From Lachnospiraceae bacterium (GTDB lineage: Bacteria; Bacillota; Clostridia; Lachnospirales; Lachnospiraceae), in contig JAILQX010000029.1 in the NCBI GenBank assembly GCA_024698705.1, positions 109,703 to 173,702 of the forward strand: a stretch of 64,000 bases of DNA, read 5' to 3'. Positions within the stretch are counted from its first letter, which is position 1, and each line of letters starts with the position of its first letter. A program made the translations under genes and the position numbers. The notes under the pieces were generated by a model. It saw nothing but the letters and a program-made list of their open reading frames with translations, was not told the origin of the DNA and made no database searches. Shown in pieces: positions 44,929 to 54,527 of the stretch.

Positions 44929-45726
44929 TTATAGGGTATGACCTCTTTCATATACCGCCCTGCTTACCTGTATCTGTGTGTAGATCTCGGCATATGCTCT
45001 CGGACTCAGCCCTTCTATATAATTCGGTTCATAGTTTTTATCTATGCCGTTCTTATTCAATATATCTATTGCTTTATTGTACGCTATGGCAGCTTTGACG
45101 GCATCGTCATAATATCCTATAACGATGTCGGATCTGTCATGAATTTTGGACATATATCCCTTTTTATGCTCTCCGTCACGGTAAACCACACCGTTGTACA
45201 TATTGAGAACAGTTATATTTTCATACCTGTAATCGTATCTGTCACCGTTCACAAATACATAATCCCTGCCGGGCACAGCATATCTCTTGATGCCGTACCT
45301 TGTCTGCAGCGACAATTGCATACCGAAATCATTGACATACAGATGTCCGCCTCTTTTAAGGATCCTGTGTGTCATATAATAAAACAGATCATCCTTGGAA
45401 AATTTTAACTCAGTCTCACTGTCCAGAAAATAGGATATGTAGTTCTTTCTGACGTACATCGGATTGGATGTATATAGACCATTATCTCTGAAATTGATCA
45501 AAACTACAACTTTATCATACGAAATCGGCCAACTTTTTTTATAATCCTCAAGCGACCTGTCGTTGTCCCTTACCAGTAAAGCCGCTATCTCATATGCCTT
45601 TGCCGCTTCTTCGTATGTCCTGAAGCTCCCCAGGGCTATATGCTTGTTTCTGTATGTGATCGAAGCCCTGAAACTCGGCTCTCCGTTCTTTTTTTGAGTT
45701 ACGTATACTCCTTTGGCTTCCTGCAT
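44929..45726 (-). CDS. AP2-domain protein with degenerate HNH-like core
   Basis: A 265-residue protein. Residues 4-52 form an AP2-type DNA-binding domain (GVYVTQKKNG-FRASI, then LGSFRTYEEAAKAYEIAAL). A second, more diverged AP2-like unit lies near 190-235 (KGYMSKIHDRSDIVIGYYDD, then AAIAYNKA). Between them, FVNGDRYDYRYENITVLN resembles the DNA-contact end of HNH homing endonucleases (INGDKxDNRxENL) but lacks the His residues. It is probably a domesticated, nuclease-dead DNA-binding protein. It is tightly packed between the GH25 and thrC genes. Function unknown. Confidence 0.7.
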   Translation of the reverse strand: MQEAKGVYVTQKKNGEPSFRASITYRNKHIALGSFRTYEEAAKAYEIAALLVRDNDRSLEDYKKSWPISYDKVVVLINFRDNGLYTSNPMYVRKNYISYFLDSETELKFSKDDLFYYMTHRILKRGGHLYVNDFGMQLSLQTRYGIKRYAVPGRDYVFVNGDRYDYRYENITVLNMYNGVVYRDGEHKKGYMSKIHDRSDIVIGYYDDAVKAAIAYNKAIDILNKNGIDKNYEPNYIEGLSPRAYAEIYTQIQVSRAVYERGHTL

Positions 45727-45737
45727 GTATACTCCGT

Positions 45738-46835
45738 TTACTGTGCATGATAGTCCACAAAGCAGATGTTCAGATCAACGGCTCCGTCTATGCCGTAGAC
45801 CTCTCCCTCAGTGGTATATTGCCACATGTCATAGGTGTACGGGTAATCCGGTTCCTTATCTTCTTCCGACAGCCAGAAACTGCTCTGATTGAATTTACTT
45901 ATATCGATGCGCTTGAGCAGCCATTCTTTATTGCCGTAGATCATGGGCCTGTAGCCGGCCTCTTTGATCTTATTGACAAATGCTGCCGTTATCACTGTTT
46001 TTTCATCTTTTGTAAGTGTATCGATCCTGGCCGTATCATTATCGACATATTCCATATCAAATGCTATGGGATAGGTTATCTTATTTTCACCTATCGCATT
46101 CAATACAAGATTGGCTTCCTCTTCGGCTTCGGCCGTATTGATGGCCTGCGAATAAAAATACAATCCCACGTCAAGCCCCGCTTCGCTAGCTGCGGCAAGA
46201 TTTCTTTCAAAATATTCGTCAAGTGAAAGTGTGCCTGATTTATAGCCTCTCGCTCCGACACGGATCATAACAAATTCTATGCCCTGGTCCTTCACCTGAT
46301 TGAAATCGATCTCCTTCTGATATCTGGATACATCTATACCAAGGAAAGATACCTTTTTTCCGTCCGAAATATATCTGAGCTTTCCTCCCGAATCCACAAG
46401 ATTTGTGAAATCGTAGTTATTCTTCTCCCATTTGTCATTGATCGTGACCCACTCATTGGAGCCGTCGGGGTAAACTATCTCGACATGCTTTCCGTCATTG
46501 TAGGTCGGTGTTACAGTTGGCGTGGGCGTCGGGATGACCGTGGGTTTTACTTTCGGTGTACCTTCAGCCGTCGGCTTCGAGGTCACTTCCGGATACATAT
46601 CCCAGATATCGAGATCGGCCGCTACCTTCTTATCCGCTTCGGGACTTACAGGTTCTTCACTTTCGCTCACCGCTTCTGTCACAAGATAAGAAGAGCGGTC
46701 CTTCTTCGGCTTTTTATCCGAATTTGCGGCCACTACGACTCCAAGTACGATGAGTATAAATACCGAAACAAGAAGTGCCGTATATATTATGGGCAGTCCA
46801 CCGCCGTTTTCATCAAAATCATCATCTAATCTCAT
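45738..46835 (-). CDS. GH25 lysozyme-like cell-wall hydrolase, membrane-anchored
   Basis: A 365-residue protein. A short acidic cytoplasmic start, one membrane helix (about 15-41), then a Pro/Thr-rich wall-spanning linker (TPTPTVTPT, about 103-111) and a glycoside hydrolase family 25 domain (about 165-365). The active-site signatures are LGIDVSRYQ (about 164-172) and the acidic pair in AFDMEYVD (about 258-265); DMWQYT appears near the end. It should cleave muramic-acid bonds in peptidoglycan outside the cell. Its ATG overlaps the rnfB stop by four bases. Confidence 0.9.
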   Translation of the reverse strand: MRLDDDFDENGGGLPIIYTALLVSVFILIVLGVVVAANSDKKPKKDRSSYLVTEAVSESEEPVSPEADKKVAADLDIWDMYPEVTSKPTAEGTPKVKPTVIPTPTPTVTPTYNDGKHVEIVYPDGSNEWVTINDKWEKNNYDFTNLVDSGGKLRYISDGKKVSFLGIDVSRYQKEIDFNQVKDQGIEFVMIRVGARGYKSGTLSLDEYFERNLAAASEAGLDVGLYFYSQAINTAEAEEEANLVLNAIGENKITYPIAFDMEYVDNDTARIDTLTKDEKTVITAAFVNKIKEAGYRPMIYGNKEWLLKRIDISKFNQSSFWLSEEDKEPDYPYTYDMWQYTTEGEVYGIDGAVDLNICFVDYHAQ

Positions 46836-47626
46836 GCTTGAACTATCGCCTTTTTAGGACATTTTTCCACACATGTACCGCATTGTATGCATAAGCTGTG
46901 ATCTATACTTGCCAGATTGTCATTAACTGTGATCGCACCTGTCGGACAGTTCTTTGCGCAAATGCCGCAACCTATACAGCCCGTATCACATGCTTTCATG
47001 ACCACCGGTCCTTTATCCTTTGAACTGCATGCCACATTTACTTCACTCTTATAAGGAATGAGTTCGATCAAGCCCTTGGGACAGGCTTTTACGCAAAGTC
47101 CGCATGCTTTACATGCATTTTTATCAACAAATGCTATTCCGTCAACAATATGTATCGCATCAAAAGGACAGGCCTTCACACAATTTCCGAATCCGAGGCA
47201 ACCGTAGTCACAGCTCTTGGGACCTGACCCCGGAACGTATTTCATTACAGCGCAGTCTTCTACGCCGGTATATTCATAGTTTTGATGTGTTCTGTCGCAG
47301 TTTCCCTGACATTTGACAAATGCACACATTTTTTCACCGTCGTCGGCTTCAACTCCCATTATCGCCGCAACAGCCTTGCCGGTCGCTTCTCCTCCTACAG
47401 GACAGGCGTTTACCTTCGCCTCACCTTTAACTATCGCCGCAGCAAGTCCCGAGCAGCCCGGATATCCGCATCCGCCGCAGTTATTGCCGGGAAGTGCGTT
47501 AAGGACCTTTTCTTCGCGTTCATCGGTCTTTACATTGAATTTTATACCTGCAAATCCAAGGAACAATCCTACGAACAGGCCTACACATCCCACAAGGACG
47601 GTAGCCGTGATAACACCACTCATCAT
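46832..47626 (-). CDS. rnfB: Rnf complex subunit B (Fe-S)
   Basis: A 264-residue subunit. It has an N-terminal membrane helix (about 3-26), a 4Fe-4S motif [11 protein letters not shown] (about 49-59), and a ferredoxin-like C-terminal part with several CxxCxxCxxxC clusters ([36 protein letters not shown]). It takes electrons from ferredoxin into the ion-pumping Rnf complex. I place the start at the ATG at 47626 (AGGAGG six bases upstream); the next codon is also ATG. It is the last rnf gene and overlaps the lysozyme gene. Confidence 0.95.
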   Translation of the reverse strand: MMSGVITATVLVGCVGLFVGLFLGFAGIKFNVKTDEREEKVLNALPGNNCGGCGYPGCSGLAAAIVKGEAKVNACPVGGEATGKAVAAIMGVEADDGEKMCAFVKCQGNCDRTHQNYEYTGVEDCAVMKYVPGSGPKSCDYGCLGFGNCVKACPFDAIHIVDGIAFVDKNACKACGLCVKACPKGLIELIPYKSEVNVACSSKDKGPVVMKACDTGCIGCGICAKNCPTGAITVNDNLASIDHSLCIQCGTCVEKCPKKAIVQA

Positions 47627-47637
47627 ACGCCGCCTCC

Positions 47638-48222
47638 TTATAACAACCCGGAAAATCCGCAAAACGCTATTGCCATGAGACCTGCCGTGAGAAGGACTAT
47701 CGGCATGCCCTTGACACTCGGAAGCAGATCGTTATACTCGATCTTCTCCCTTATTCCGGCGAGGATGATGATCGCTATCGTAAATCCCACCGCAGTAGCA
47801 AATCCGTTGACCGTTCCTGCCAGAACACCATACTGCTTCTGGACATTGGTAAGTGCAACTCCCAAAACAGCACAGTTGGTAGTTATGAGAGGCAGATAAA
47901 CCCCCAATGCTTTATACAGTCCGCGTACAAATTTCTTTAAGAACATCTCAACAAACTGCACAAGCGCGGCAATGACAAGTATGAATACTATCGTCTGCAT
48001 ATATTCCATACCGAACGGGACGAGCAGATGTTCGTATATCAATCCTGCCACCGCAGATGAAAGCGTAATGACAAATATGACCGCTCCGCCCATTCCGGCT
48101 GAGGTTTCGATCTTTTTGGAAACACCGAGGAAAGGACACAATCCGAGGAACTGACTGAGAACTACGTTGCTGACCAACGATGAACTTATAAGTATAATAA
48201 GCAGATCTTTTATCTGTATCAT
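47638..48222 (-). CDS. rnfA: Rnf complex subunit A
   Basis: A 194-residue six-helix membrane subunit. It has the RnfA/NqrE signatures [17 protein letters not shown] (about 19-35) and [13 protein letters not shown] (about 111-123), whose Cys residues bind the membrane-embedded iron-sulfur cluster shared with RnfE. Its start overlaps the rnfE stop as ATGA. Confidence 0.96.
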   Translation of the reverse strand: MIQIKDLLIILISSSLVSNVVLSQFLGLCPFLGVSKKIETSAGMGGAVIFVITLSSAVAGLIYEHLLVPFGMEYMQTIVFILVIAALVQFVEMFLKKFVRGLYKALGVYLPLITTNCAVLGVALTNVQKQYGVLAGTVNGFATAVGFTIAIIILAGIREKIEYNDLLPSVKGMPIVLLTAGLMAIAFCGFSGLL

Positions 48223-49487
48223 AACTCTCCCTCCTTTCCCTCGGGATTTGTATTATTGTGACTGCTGTCTTTCTTGTCTTTACGTTTCTTTTTTCTGTTT
48301 TTCTTTTTGCTCTTTTCGGTCTCGGACGGTTTGGTCTCCTTTTCGTCAAGATCGACATCGTCTTCCATCATCTTTTCAAGACCTTCCATGTCAAGGAAAT
48401 CGTCATCATCTGAGATCATTATCTTCCCATCGGATTCAAAATCGGGATCCTCGAACTCGACTTCTTCATCGCCTGCCTTTTGGGGCGTTTCCTTGACCGG
48501 CGGTTCACCTGTTTCTTCGTTAGCCACAGGCTCTTCTGCTGCTTCGTTAGCCACAGGCTCTTCTGTTGCTTTCTCGTCTTCGATCCCGGAAATATCAGCT
48601 TCTGCCACTTCATTATCTGTCTCAGTAGCTTCCCCGTTCTCAAATGCTCCTATGGTCTCTGTTTTTTCGTTCGTTTCAATGCTTTCCGGCTCTTCACCTG
48701 TTTCGATGTTCTCAGACTCTATGGGTGTTTCAATGATATCGGGCTCTTTTTTCTTTTCTTCCGTTACGACTGCGGCGGCTTTTATGTCTTTTTCCGTTTC
48801 ATCCTTAAAGGACTCTTTTCTCTCTTTGCAGATCATATTGCATGACATGCAATCCTTCGCGCAGCCTGACTGAATGTGGGACATATCCCTGCCTCTTTTT
48901 TCACCTGCTATCTTTACCTTATTCTGAATCGCGGTCAGAAGGGCAAGAACGAAGAATGCTCCGGGTGCCATCCTGAATATACCGACAGGCGCAAACCATC
49001 CGAGTTCATAGCCGAATACACTGCAGGCTCCCAAAAATTCCCTCAGAAGACCAATAAGCGTAAGCGCGATCGTGAAACCTATACCCATTCCCAATCCGTC
49101 AAATATGCTTGGCAATACGGGATTCTTATATGCATAAGCCTCAGCACGTCCAAGTATGATACAGTTGACAACGATCAGCGGAATGTATATCCCGAGAGCT
49201 TTATACAGATCCGGCATATATGCCTGAAGGATCAGCTGCATGATCGTAACAAAGCTTGCGATGATAACTATAAAAGCAGGTATCCTTATTTTATTTGGGA
49301 TAACCTTCCTGAGCATTGATATGATCATATTGCTCAAAGTAAGGACAACCAGTGTGGTAAGTCCCATACCGAGTCCGTTGAACGCAGAGGTCGTTACCGC
49401 AAGCGTCGGACACATTCCCAGCATCAGAACCAGCGTTGGATTCTCTTTTACTATTCCGTTGTATAATCTTTCAAGGCTTTTATTCAT
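48219..49487 (-). CDS. rnfE: Rnf complex subunit E with long acidic C-terminal extension
   Basis: A 422-residue protein; usual RnfE is about 200-230 residues. Residues 1-190 are a normal six-helix RnfE (NPTLVLMLGMCPTLAVTTSA, then IVVNCIILGRAEAYA). The remaining 230 residues are hydrophilic. They begin with four Cys at 209, 213, 216 and 220 (CX3CX2CX3C), then become Glu-rich with near repeats of EEPVANE, and end in a Lys-rich stretch. I chose the ATG at 49487 with GGAGG upstream. The tail should lie in the cytoplasm, where the Cys cluster could hold metal. Confidence 0.9.
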   Translation of the reverse strand: MNKSLERLYNGIVKENPTLVLMLGMCPTLAVTTSAFNGLGMGLTTLVVLTLSNMIISMLRKVIPNKIRIPAFIVIIASFVTIMQLILQAYMPDLYKALGIYIPLIVVNCIILGRAEAYAYKNPVLPSIFDGLGMGIGFTIALTLIGLLREFLGACSVFGYELGWFAPVGIFRMAPGAFFVLALLTAIQNKVKIAGEKRGRDMSHIQSGCAKDCMSCNMICKERKESFKDETEKDIKAAAVVTEEKKKEPDIIETPIESENIETGEEPESIETNEKTETIGAFENGEATETDNEVAEADISGIEDEKATEEPVANEAAEEPVANEETGEPPVKETPQKAGDEEVEFEDPDFESDGKIMISDDDDFLDMEGLEKMMEDDVDLDEKETKPSETEKSKKKNRKKKRKDKKDSSHNNTNPEGKEGEL

Positions 49488-50076
49488 GGTTTGCACCTCC
49501 CAGATATTTACTGAAATAATGCAACCCAAGATTTACTCCGTTCGTAAATGCCCTGGTCGTGATAGTGGCACCGCTTATGGCATCGATCTGGTCATCGGTT
49601 TCGGCACCTGTTTTGGTAAATGTGAACTGCTCCACATTTCTGCCCGCAAACTGCGGCTTAAGTACCTTCTCGGCTTCCATACCGAGACCTGCGGTCTCAC
49701 TGATCTCAAGGATCGAAATCCCGTTCAATGTTCCGTCATTTCTGACACCCATTGCAAATCTTATATCTCCGCCGTAACCTTCTTTACTTGTGATGATAAA
49801 GATGTAACCGAGGTTGTTGCCGGTATTATCCGATGCGATGAGAAGTTTGTCTATCTTCACATCACCATAACCTTCCGAAGTAAAATTATCTGTTGCGAGC
49901 AGCGCATCATCAAATACCTGCGCGTCCGCAAATACTTCTCTGTAAGCAGACTTCGTCTCCTCTTCGGCACGAAGCGCTATCGTATCCTTTGTATTTTCAT
50001 ATACATAACCAAGTACAAACCCTGCGATAACGGTTATGACAAGAAGGATCAGCGTATTTTTGACAAATTCTTTCAT
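49480..50076 (-). CDS. rnfG: Rnf complex subunit G (covalent FMN)
   Basis: A 198-residue subunit with one N-terminal membrane helix (about 7-27) and an extracytoplasmic domain. The flavin attachment motif SGATITT is at about residues 169-175. ETAGLGMEAE is the other family signature. It carries FMN on a Thr on the outer face. The ATG overlaps the rnfD stop by four bases and its end overlaps rnfE by eight. Confidence 0.95.
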   Translation of the reverse strand: MKEFVKNTLILLVITVIAGFVLGYVYENTKDTIALRAEEETKSAYREVFADAQVFDDALLATDNFTSEGYGDVKIDKLLIASDNTGNNLGYIFIITSKEGYGGDIRFAMGVRNDGTLNGISILEISETAGLGMEAEKVLKPQFAGRNVEQFTFTKTGAETDDQIDAISGATITTRAFTNGVNLGLHYFSKYLGGANHE

Positions 50077-51005
50077 CTGTGCTCTCCTCCTTTACCGAAT
50101 GGTTTGGGGTATGTGACCTTTTCTATAAGCGGAACCAGCAGATTTCCGAGAATGATGGCAAATGAAACGCCTTCGGCGCTCGAACCGAATATCCTGAACA
50201 CTCCCGTCAGAAGACCGAGAATGATACCGTAGACGATCTGCCCCGCCTTTGTAACAGGCCTTGTAGCATAATCCGTGGCCATGAACCATGCTCCTATCAT
50301 CAGTCCGCCGCCTGCGAGGTGACCGCAGAGGTAATAGGTATCAAATCCGTGTTTGCCAAATAATCCGACAAACACGATAAGACTGATGATATATGCCGCC
50401 GGAACCCTCAGATTGATGACTCCGAGGAGCAGCAGGAAGCATGCACCGATAAGAAGTGCTATCATGCTTGTCTCGCCTATGGTTCCGCCGGTCCTTCCGA
50501 TGACCATATCGAGTGCGTTAAACTGCTCTCCGTTCTTGAGCATCGTTAGCGGCGTTGCTCCCGTATAGGCGTCGCAGGTAAAATTAGTCATAGCAGCGGG
50601 AAATGAGATCACCAGGAAACATCTTCCCGCAAGTGCCGGATTCATGAAATTCTGTCCTATACCGCCAAAAAGCATCTTTACGACAAATATCGCAAATATC
50701 CCGCCGAGTACGGGCAGATAAAACGGCACGTTTACCGGCAGGTTCAGCCCGAGCAAAAGCCCCGTGACCACTGCCGAAAGATCGGTTATCGTTATCTCCT
50801 TTTTTGTGATCAATTCAAATATAAGCTCCGTAAGCACACATGAAGCGATGCTTATGAGCACAACATACAAAGCTCGGATCCCGAAATTATAGATTCCGAA
50901 ACCGGTAGCCGGCATAAGCGCCAATATAACGCACAGCATTATCTTATCCGTACTTACTTTGGACCTTATATGCGGATTGGATGAAACATTCATCAAATCA
51001 CTCAT
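50073..51005 (-). CDS. rnfD: Rnf complex subunit D (covalent FMN)
   Basis: A 310-residue polytopic membrane subunit (about nine helices). Family signatures: SSNPHIRSK at the start, FMNPALAGRCFL, the flavin-site segment YTGATPLTML (about 151-160), and GGLMIGAWFMATDYATRPVT. It lies 12 bases after rnfC. Confidence 0.95.
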   Translation of the reverse strand: MSDLMNVSSNPHIRSKVSTDKIMLCVILALMPATGFGIYNFGIRALYVVLISIASCVLTELIFELITKKEITITDLSAVVTGLLLGLNLPVNVPFYLPVLGGIFAIFVVKMLFGGIGQNFMNPALAGRCFLVISFPAAMTNFTCDAYTGATPLTMLKNGEQFNALDMVIGRTGGTIGETSMIALLIGACFLLLLGVINLRVPAAYIISLIVFVGLFGKHGFDTYYLCGHLAGGGLMIGAWFMATDYATRPVTKAGQIVYGIILGLLTGVFRIFGSSAEGVSFAIILGNLLVPLIEKVTYPKPFGKGGEHR

Positions 51006-51017
51006 GACGCTACTCCT

Positions 51018-52337
51018 TTATTTCTTTTTTCTGTCACTTAAGACTTCTTTTCTCATTGATTTAATGGACTGGGTAAGGTTCCGTTTTGCGGGGCAGATAT
51101 AACTGCAGCAGCCGCATTCACAGCATTCCATACCTCCAAGCTTTACAAACCCTTCTTTGTCGCCTCTCTCGGAAAGTTTGGCAAGCATCGTCGGAACAAC
51201 TCTTCCCGGACATACCTCGGCACATAACCCGCAATTTATACAGGCACCGGTTTTGCTCCTCGAAACCTCATCACGCGAGAAGAAAAGAAGTGCCGAAGCT
51301 GTTTTTGTTGTCGGAACCATAGTATCCATTAGAGCAAATCCCATCATCGGTCCACCGGATACTATCTTTTCCGGACGTTTCTTAAGTCCGCCTGCTTCAT
51401 CTATGAGATCTGCATAGCTCATGCCTATATGGACCCTGAAGTTCTGCGGCCGTCTGACGCAGTCACCCGTAACTGTGACTATCCTTTCCATAAGAGGCTT
51501 TCCTTCTTTGACCGCACTGTATATCGCAACTATCGTATCCACATTATTTACTATACAACCGGCATCAAGAGGAAGCTTATCCGAGTTGATCGCTCTTTTT
51601 GTCGTTGCAAATATGAGCTGTCTCTCACTTCCCTGAGGATATTTGGTCTGCAATGTTTTGACCAGTATCCTTGGTTCATCCTTGACCAGCTGTCTGAGTG
51701 TCTCTATACAATCCTCTTTGTTGTCCTCAACCGCAAGTATGCCTTTGGCATTGTCAAACAATGAAAGAATGATCTTCAGTCCTTCCACAAGCTTTTCGGG
51801 TTCTTCTACCATACGCCTGTAATCGGAAGTAAGATAAGGTTCGCATTCCGCACAGTTTGCTATGCAGTAATCGATCTTATCGGGATCCTTCGGCGACAGC
51901 TTGACATGAGTCGGAAATCCCGCGCCGCCCATTCCTACTATACCTGCGAGCTTTATCCTTTCGATGATCTCTTCTTTTGTAAGGGTGCTCACATCATCAA
52001 CATAAGAGTATTCAACCTCTTCAAATCTGTTGTCACCGGTGATTATGATACTTTCAACCAGATCACCCGTTACGACCCTTCTCGGTTCGATCGCCTTAAC
52101 GGTACCGCTGACCGACGAAAATATATTGGACGATACAAATCCGTTTGCTTCTGCAATGAGCTGCCCTCTCAGTACCCTGTCGCCTTTGGCCACAACGGGT
52201 ATGGCAGGTGCACCTATGTGCTGGCTTAAAGGATATACCATGTCACCTTTGGGCACAATGTCGACTATGGGTCTGTTCTTGGACAGATCCTTGCCGTCAT
52301 ATGGATGTATACCTCCGTTAAATGATAGTTTTGCCAT
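51018..52337 (-). CDS. rnfC: Rnf complex subunit C (NADH/FMN, Fe-S)
   Basis: A 439-residue peripheral subunit. It has an N-terminal barrel-sandwich part (GGIHPYDGKDLS, IPVVAKGDRVLRGQLIAEA), a flavin/NADH domain of the complex I 51-kDa type (GMGGAGFPTHVKL, NCAECEPYLTSDYR), and two 4Fe-4S motifs near the end (CINCGLCAEVCP, CCECGCCSYICP). It links NAD to the membrane subunits. It is the first gene of the rnf operon, with GGAG ten bases upstream of the ATG. A 10-bp palindrome CAGGCGCCTG lies in its leader at 52366-52375. Confidence 0.96.
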   Translation of the reverse strand: MAKLSFNGGIHPYDGKDLSKNRPIVDIVPKGDMVYPLSQHIGAPAIPVVAKGDRVLRGQLIAEANGFVSSNIFSSVSGTVKAIEPRRVVTGDLVESIIITGDNRFEEVEYSYVDDVSTLTKEEIIERIKLAGIVGMGGAGFPTHVKLSPKDPDKIDYCIANCAECEPYLTSDYRRMVEEPEKLVEGLKIILSLFDNAKGILAVEDNKEDCIETLRQLVKDEPRILVKTLQTKYPQGSERQLIFATTKRAINSDKLPLDAGCIVNNVDTIVAIYSAVKEGKPLMERIVTVTGDCVRRPQNFRVHIGMSYADLIDEAGGLKKRPEKIVSGGPMMGFALMDTMVPTTKTASALLFFSRDEVSRSKTGACINCGLCAEVCPGRVVPTMLAKLSERGDKEGFVKLGGMECCECGCCSYICPAKRNLTQSIKSMRKEVLSDRKKK

Positions 52338-52437
52338 ATATCTTTTCTCCGTATTTCCTATACGTCAGGCGCCTGAAAACACTTCTGCGTATACTCTAAA
52401 TACTATACTATTTTTTGACTTAAATTTCTACCCTACA

Positions 52438-52466
52438 TGGTCAAAACAGAAAAAATATGATAATAT
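52438..52466 (+). promoter_or_regulatory. Possible promoter for the RNase H-like gene
   Basis: TGGTCA (52438-52443) and TAATAT (52461-52466) are 17 bases apart, 37 bases before the start codon. The -10 region is AT-rich, so the exact box is uncertain. Confidence 0.45.
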
Positions 52467-52502
52467 ATCTTTAGTCGATTTTTATGATAAACGAGGAAGA
52501 TT

Positions 52503-53615
52503 ATGAAAACTACGTTAGATACGATTTATCCTGAAAATGTTAATATTGATCTGACTGCTCTCGGCTCATCGGCCGATGGTATTTTCATTGATATCGAAAC
52601 CACCGGTCTTTCAAGCGAACATTCATATATTTATGAGATCGGTCTTGCCTACCGAGACGTATCGAGCGGCAATTACGTGATCAAACAGTGGATCATAGCC
52701 AATCCTTCAGAGGAAGAGGCTATGCTCAGCCAGGTTATCTCATTTATAAGCAAATACAAAACACTGATACATTTCAACGGCAATACGTTTGATATTCCGT
52801 TTATGATCGCCCGCTGCAAGGCCAACGGTATCACATGTGATTTTGAAAAATTCAAAGGGATCGATATTTACAGGCGTATATCTTCCCTGAAGCATTTCCT
52901 TCGTCTCGACAGCTGCCGTCAAAAAAGCATCGAAGCATTTCTCGGTATAGAACGTGAGGATCAGTATTCGGGCAAAGATCTTATCAAGATATATCATGAA
53001 TATATCTCTGATAAGTCTCAGGAAAAAGAGAAGCTTCTGCTTCTTCATAATCACGATGATATGCTCGGAATGCTAAAGATCGTTCCCATCCTTTCATATA
53101 ATGAAATGTTTGATAAGGGTGTTGTCATCCGCAAGGTCCAGACCAACGTTTATAATGATGTATTCGGACTTTCAAAGAAGGAACTCATATTTACCATAGG
53201 TCTTCCATGCAGTATACCGGTTGCGATCAATTACAATGCCTGCGGCTGTTATTTCAGCGCAAAGGGCAAGGACGGCATCATAAAGGTTCCGCTGTTCCAT
53301 GAGGAAATGAAATATTTCTACTCCAATTATCATGACTATTACTATCTTCCGACTGAGGATGTCGCTGTACATAAATCCGTATCGGAATATGTTGACAAAG
53401 ATTTCAGGGAACCCGCCAAGGCTTCTACCTGCTATACACGTAAGGTGAGCGATTATCTTCCTCAATGGGACAATATCGAATTCACCCCGTTCTTCAAGAG
53501 AGATTATGATTCAAATCAATATTTCTTTGAACTTACGGATGAGTTCAAGACCAATAAAGATGCTTTTACCAGATATTCAAATCATATACTCACGATGATG
53601 CACAATTACAGATAA
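52503..53615 (+). CDS. RNase H-like / DEDD exonuclease (YprB type)
   Basis: A 370-residue protein. Residues 20-200 form an RNase H-fold 3'-5' exonuclease: Exo I DIETTGL (about 32-38), Exo II HFNGNTFDIPFM (about 91-102), and Exo III-like HNHDDMLGM (about 183-191). The last 170 residues have no recognised domain. The best family match is the YprB/RNase_H_2 group, whose substrates are not established. AGGAAG precedes the ATG. It is divergent from the rnf operon and ends at a bidirectional terminator. Confidence 0.85.
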   Translation: MKTTLDTIYPENVNIDLTALGSSADGIFIDIETTGLSSEHSYIYEIGLAYRDVSSGNYVIKQWIIANPSEEEAMLSQVISFISKYKTLIHFNGNTFDIPFMIARCKANGITCDFEKFKGIDIYRRISSLKHFLRLDSCRQKSIEAFLGIEREDQYSGKDLIKIYHEYISDKSQEKEKLLLLHNHDDMLGMLKIVPILSYNEMFDKGVVIRKVQTNVYNDVFGLSKKELIFTIGLPCSIPVAINYNACGCYFSAKGKDGIIKVPLFHEEMKYFYSNYHDYYYLPTEDVAVHKSVSEYVDKDFREPAKASTCYTRKVSDYLPQWDNIEFTPFFKRDYDSNQYFFELTDEFKTNKDAFTRYSNHILTMMHNYR

Positions 53616-53616
53616 T

Positions 53617-53642
53617 AAAAACCCGCCGGTCGGCGGGTTTTT
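53617..53642. terminator. Bidirectional intrinsic terminator
   Basis: CCCGCCG/CGGCGGG is flanked by AAAAA and TTTTT, so it can stop the + strand exonuclease transcript and the minus-strand cheR transcript. The hairpin loop is the inner four bases of the palindrome. Confidence 0.9.
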
Positions 53643-53668
53643 GTTTTATTTAAAAATATATCATGTGA

Positions 53669-54442
53669 TCACTTTGCATAGAAGAAACTGTCCAGACGTT
53701 TAAAGCCTATCTCCTTATAATCTATGATCTGTTCTGTACTGCCTATGAAAAGGACTCCTCCGGGAGCCAGTGAATTATAAAACTTCCTGAATATCTCGCT
53801 CTTTGCTTCTTCAGTAAAGTATATCAGAACATTTCTGCATACTATCAGATGACATCCTGTCAGATAAGGATCCCTGAGCAGATCCTGCTTTTTGAAATCC
53901 ACACATCTTTTGATCTCATCGGCAACCTGATAGAAATTACCGTTTTGCTTGAAATATTTCATTTTATACTGATCCGGCACACCAACTATACTCTTTGAGC
54001 CGTATAACCCGATCTTTGCCTTGTCGATTATCTCATTGCTTATATCCGTTGCCGTAACTTTGATTTTGGAAAGCGGCTGAAAGCCTGACATGGCCATGAC
54101 GAGCGAATACGGTTCGTCACCCGTCGAACATGCCGCGCTCCATACCTTCAAGTTACTGCCAAACTTATTATACAGATCCGGAAGCATGGTATCCGTAAGT
54201 ATCTTCCACTGATCCGTATTTCTGTAGAATTCGGATACATTTATCGTGGTATATTCTATAAAATAATTAAGCTCGTCCTTATCTTTCTTAAGTATATTAA
54301 TGTAATTGTCATACCCCTTAATATTGTGTTTTGTGATCAGTGCATCGATCCTTCTCTTCATCTGTGCTTCCTTGTAGGATGAAAGATCGATGGTGGTAAG
54401 TTTGAATATCTCTTTTATAAAATATTGATAATCATATGTCAT
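53669..54442 (-). CDS. cheR: CheR protein-glutamate methyltransferase
   Basis: A 257-residue methyltransferase that adds methyl groups to chemoreceptors. The N-terminal helical domain (about 1-75, with KRRID) is followed by NVSEFYR and the SAM-binding VWSAACSTGDEPYSLVM (about 99-115), then TDIS and the VCRNVLIYF motif (about 200-208). It stands alone without cheA, cheB or cheW. The start has AAGGGG upstream. It could serve the receptor at 17731. Confidence 0.94.
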   Translation of the reverse strand: MTYDYQYFIKEIFKLTTIDLSSYKEAQMKRRIDALITKHNIKGYDNYINILKKDKDELNYFIEYTTINVSEFYRNTDQWKILTDTMLPDLYNKFGSNLKVWSAACSTGDEPYSLVMAMSGFQPLSKIKVTATDISNEIIDKAKIGLYGSKSIVGVPDQYKMKYFKQNGNFYQVADEIKRCVDFKKQDLLRDPYLTGCHLIVCRNVLIYFTEEAKSEIFRKFYNSLAPGGVLFIGSTEQIIDYKEIGFKRLDSFFYAK

Positions 54443-54487
54443 AATCTGTAACCCCTTACAAAATCATACGTATATCCGCTTGTAAAA

Positions 54488-54514
54488 AAACGCGTACGAC
54501 AGGCGTACGCGTTT
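54488..54514 (-). terminator. Intrinsic terminator after the S1-like gene
   Basis: A perfect 11-bp stem AAACGCGTACG/CGTACGCGTTT with a 5-base loop, followed on the minus strand by a run of seven T. It lies 13 bases beyond the S1 stop. Confidence 0.92.
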
Positions 54515-54527
54515 ATCGTGCTTTTTC

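Noticed and set aside
48274..48873. Serine-rich 199-codon open frame on the + strand
   Set aside because: It is the shadow of the Glu-rich tail of RnfE and has no family features.
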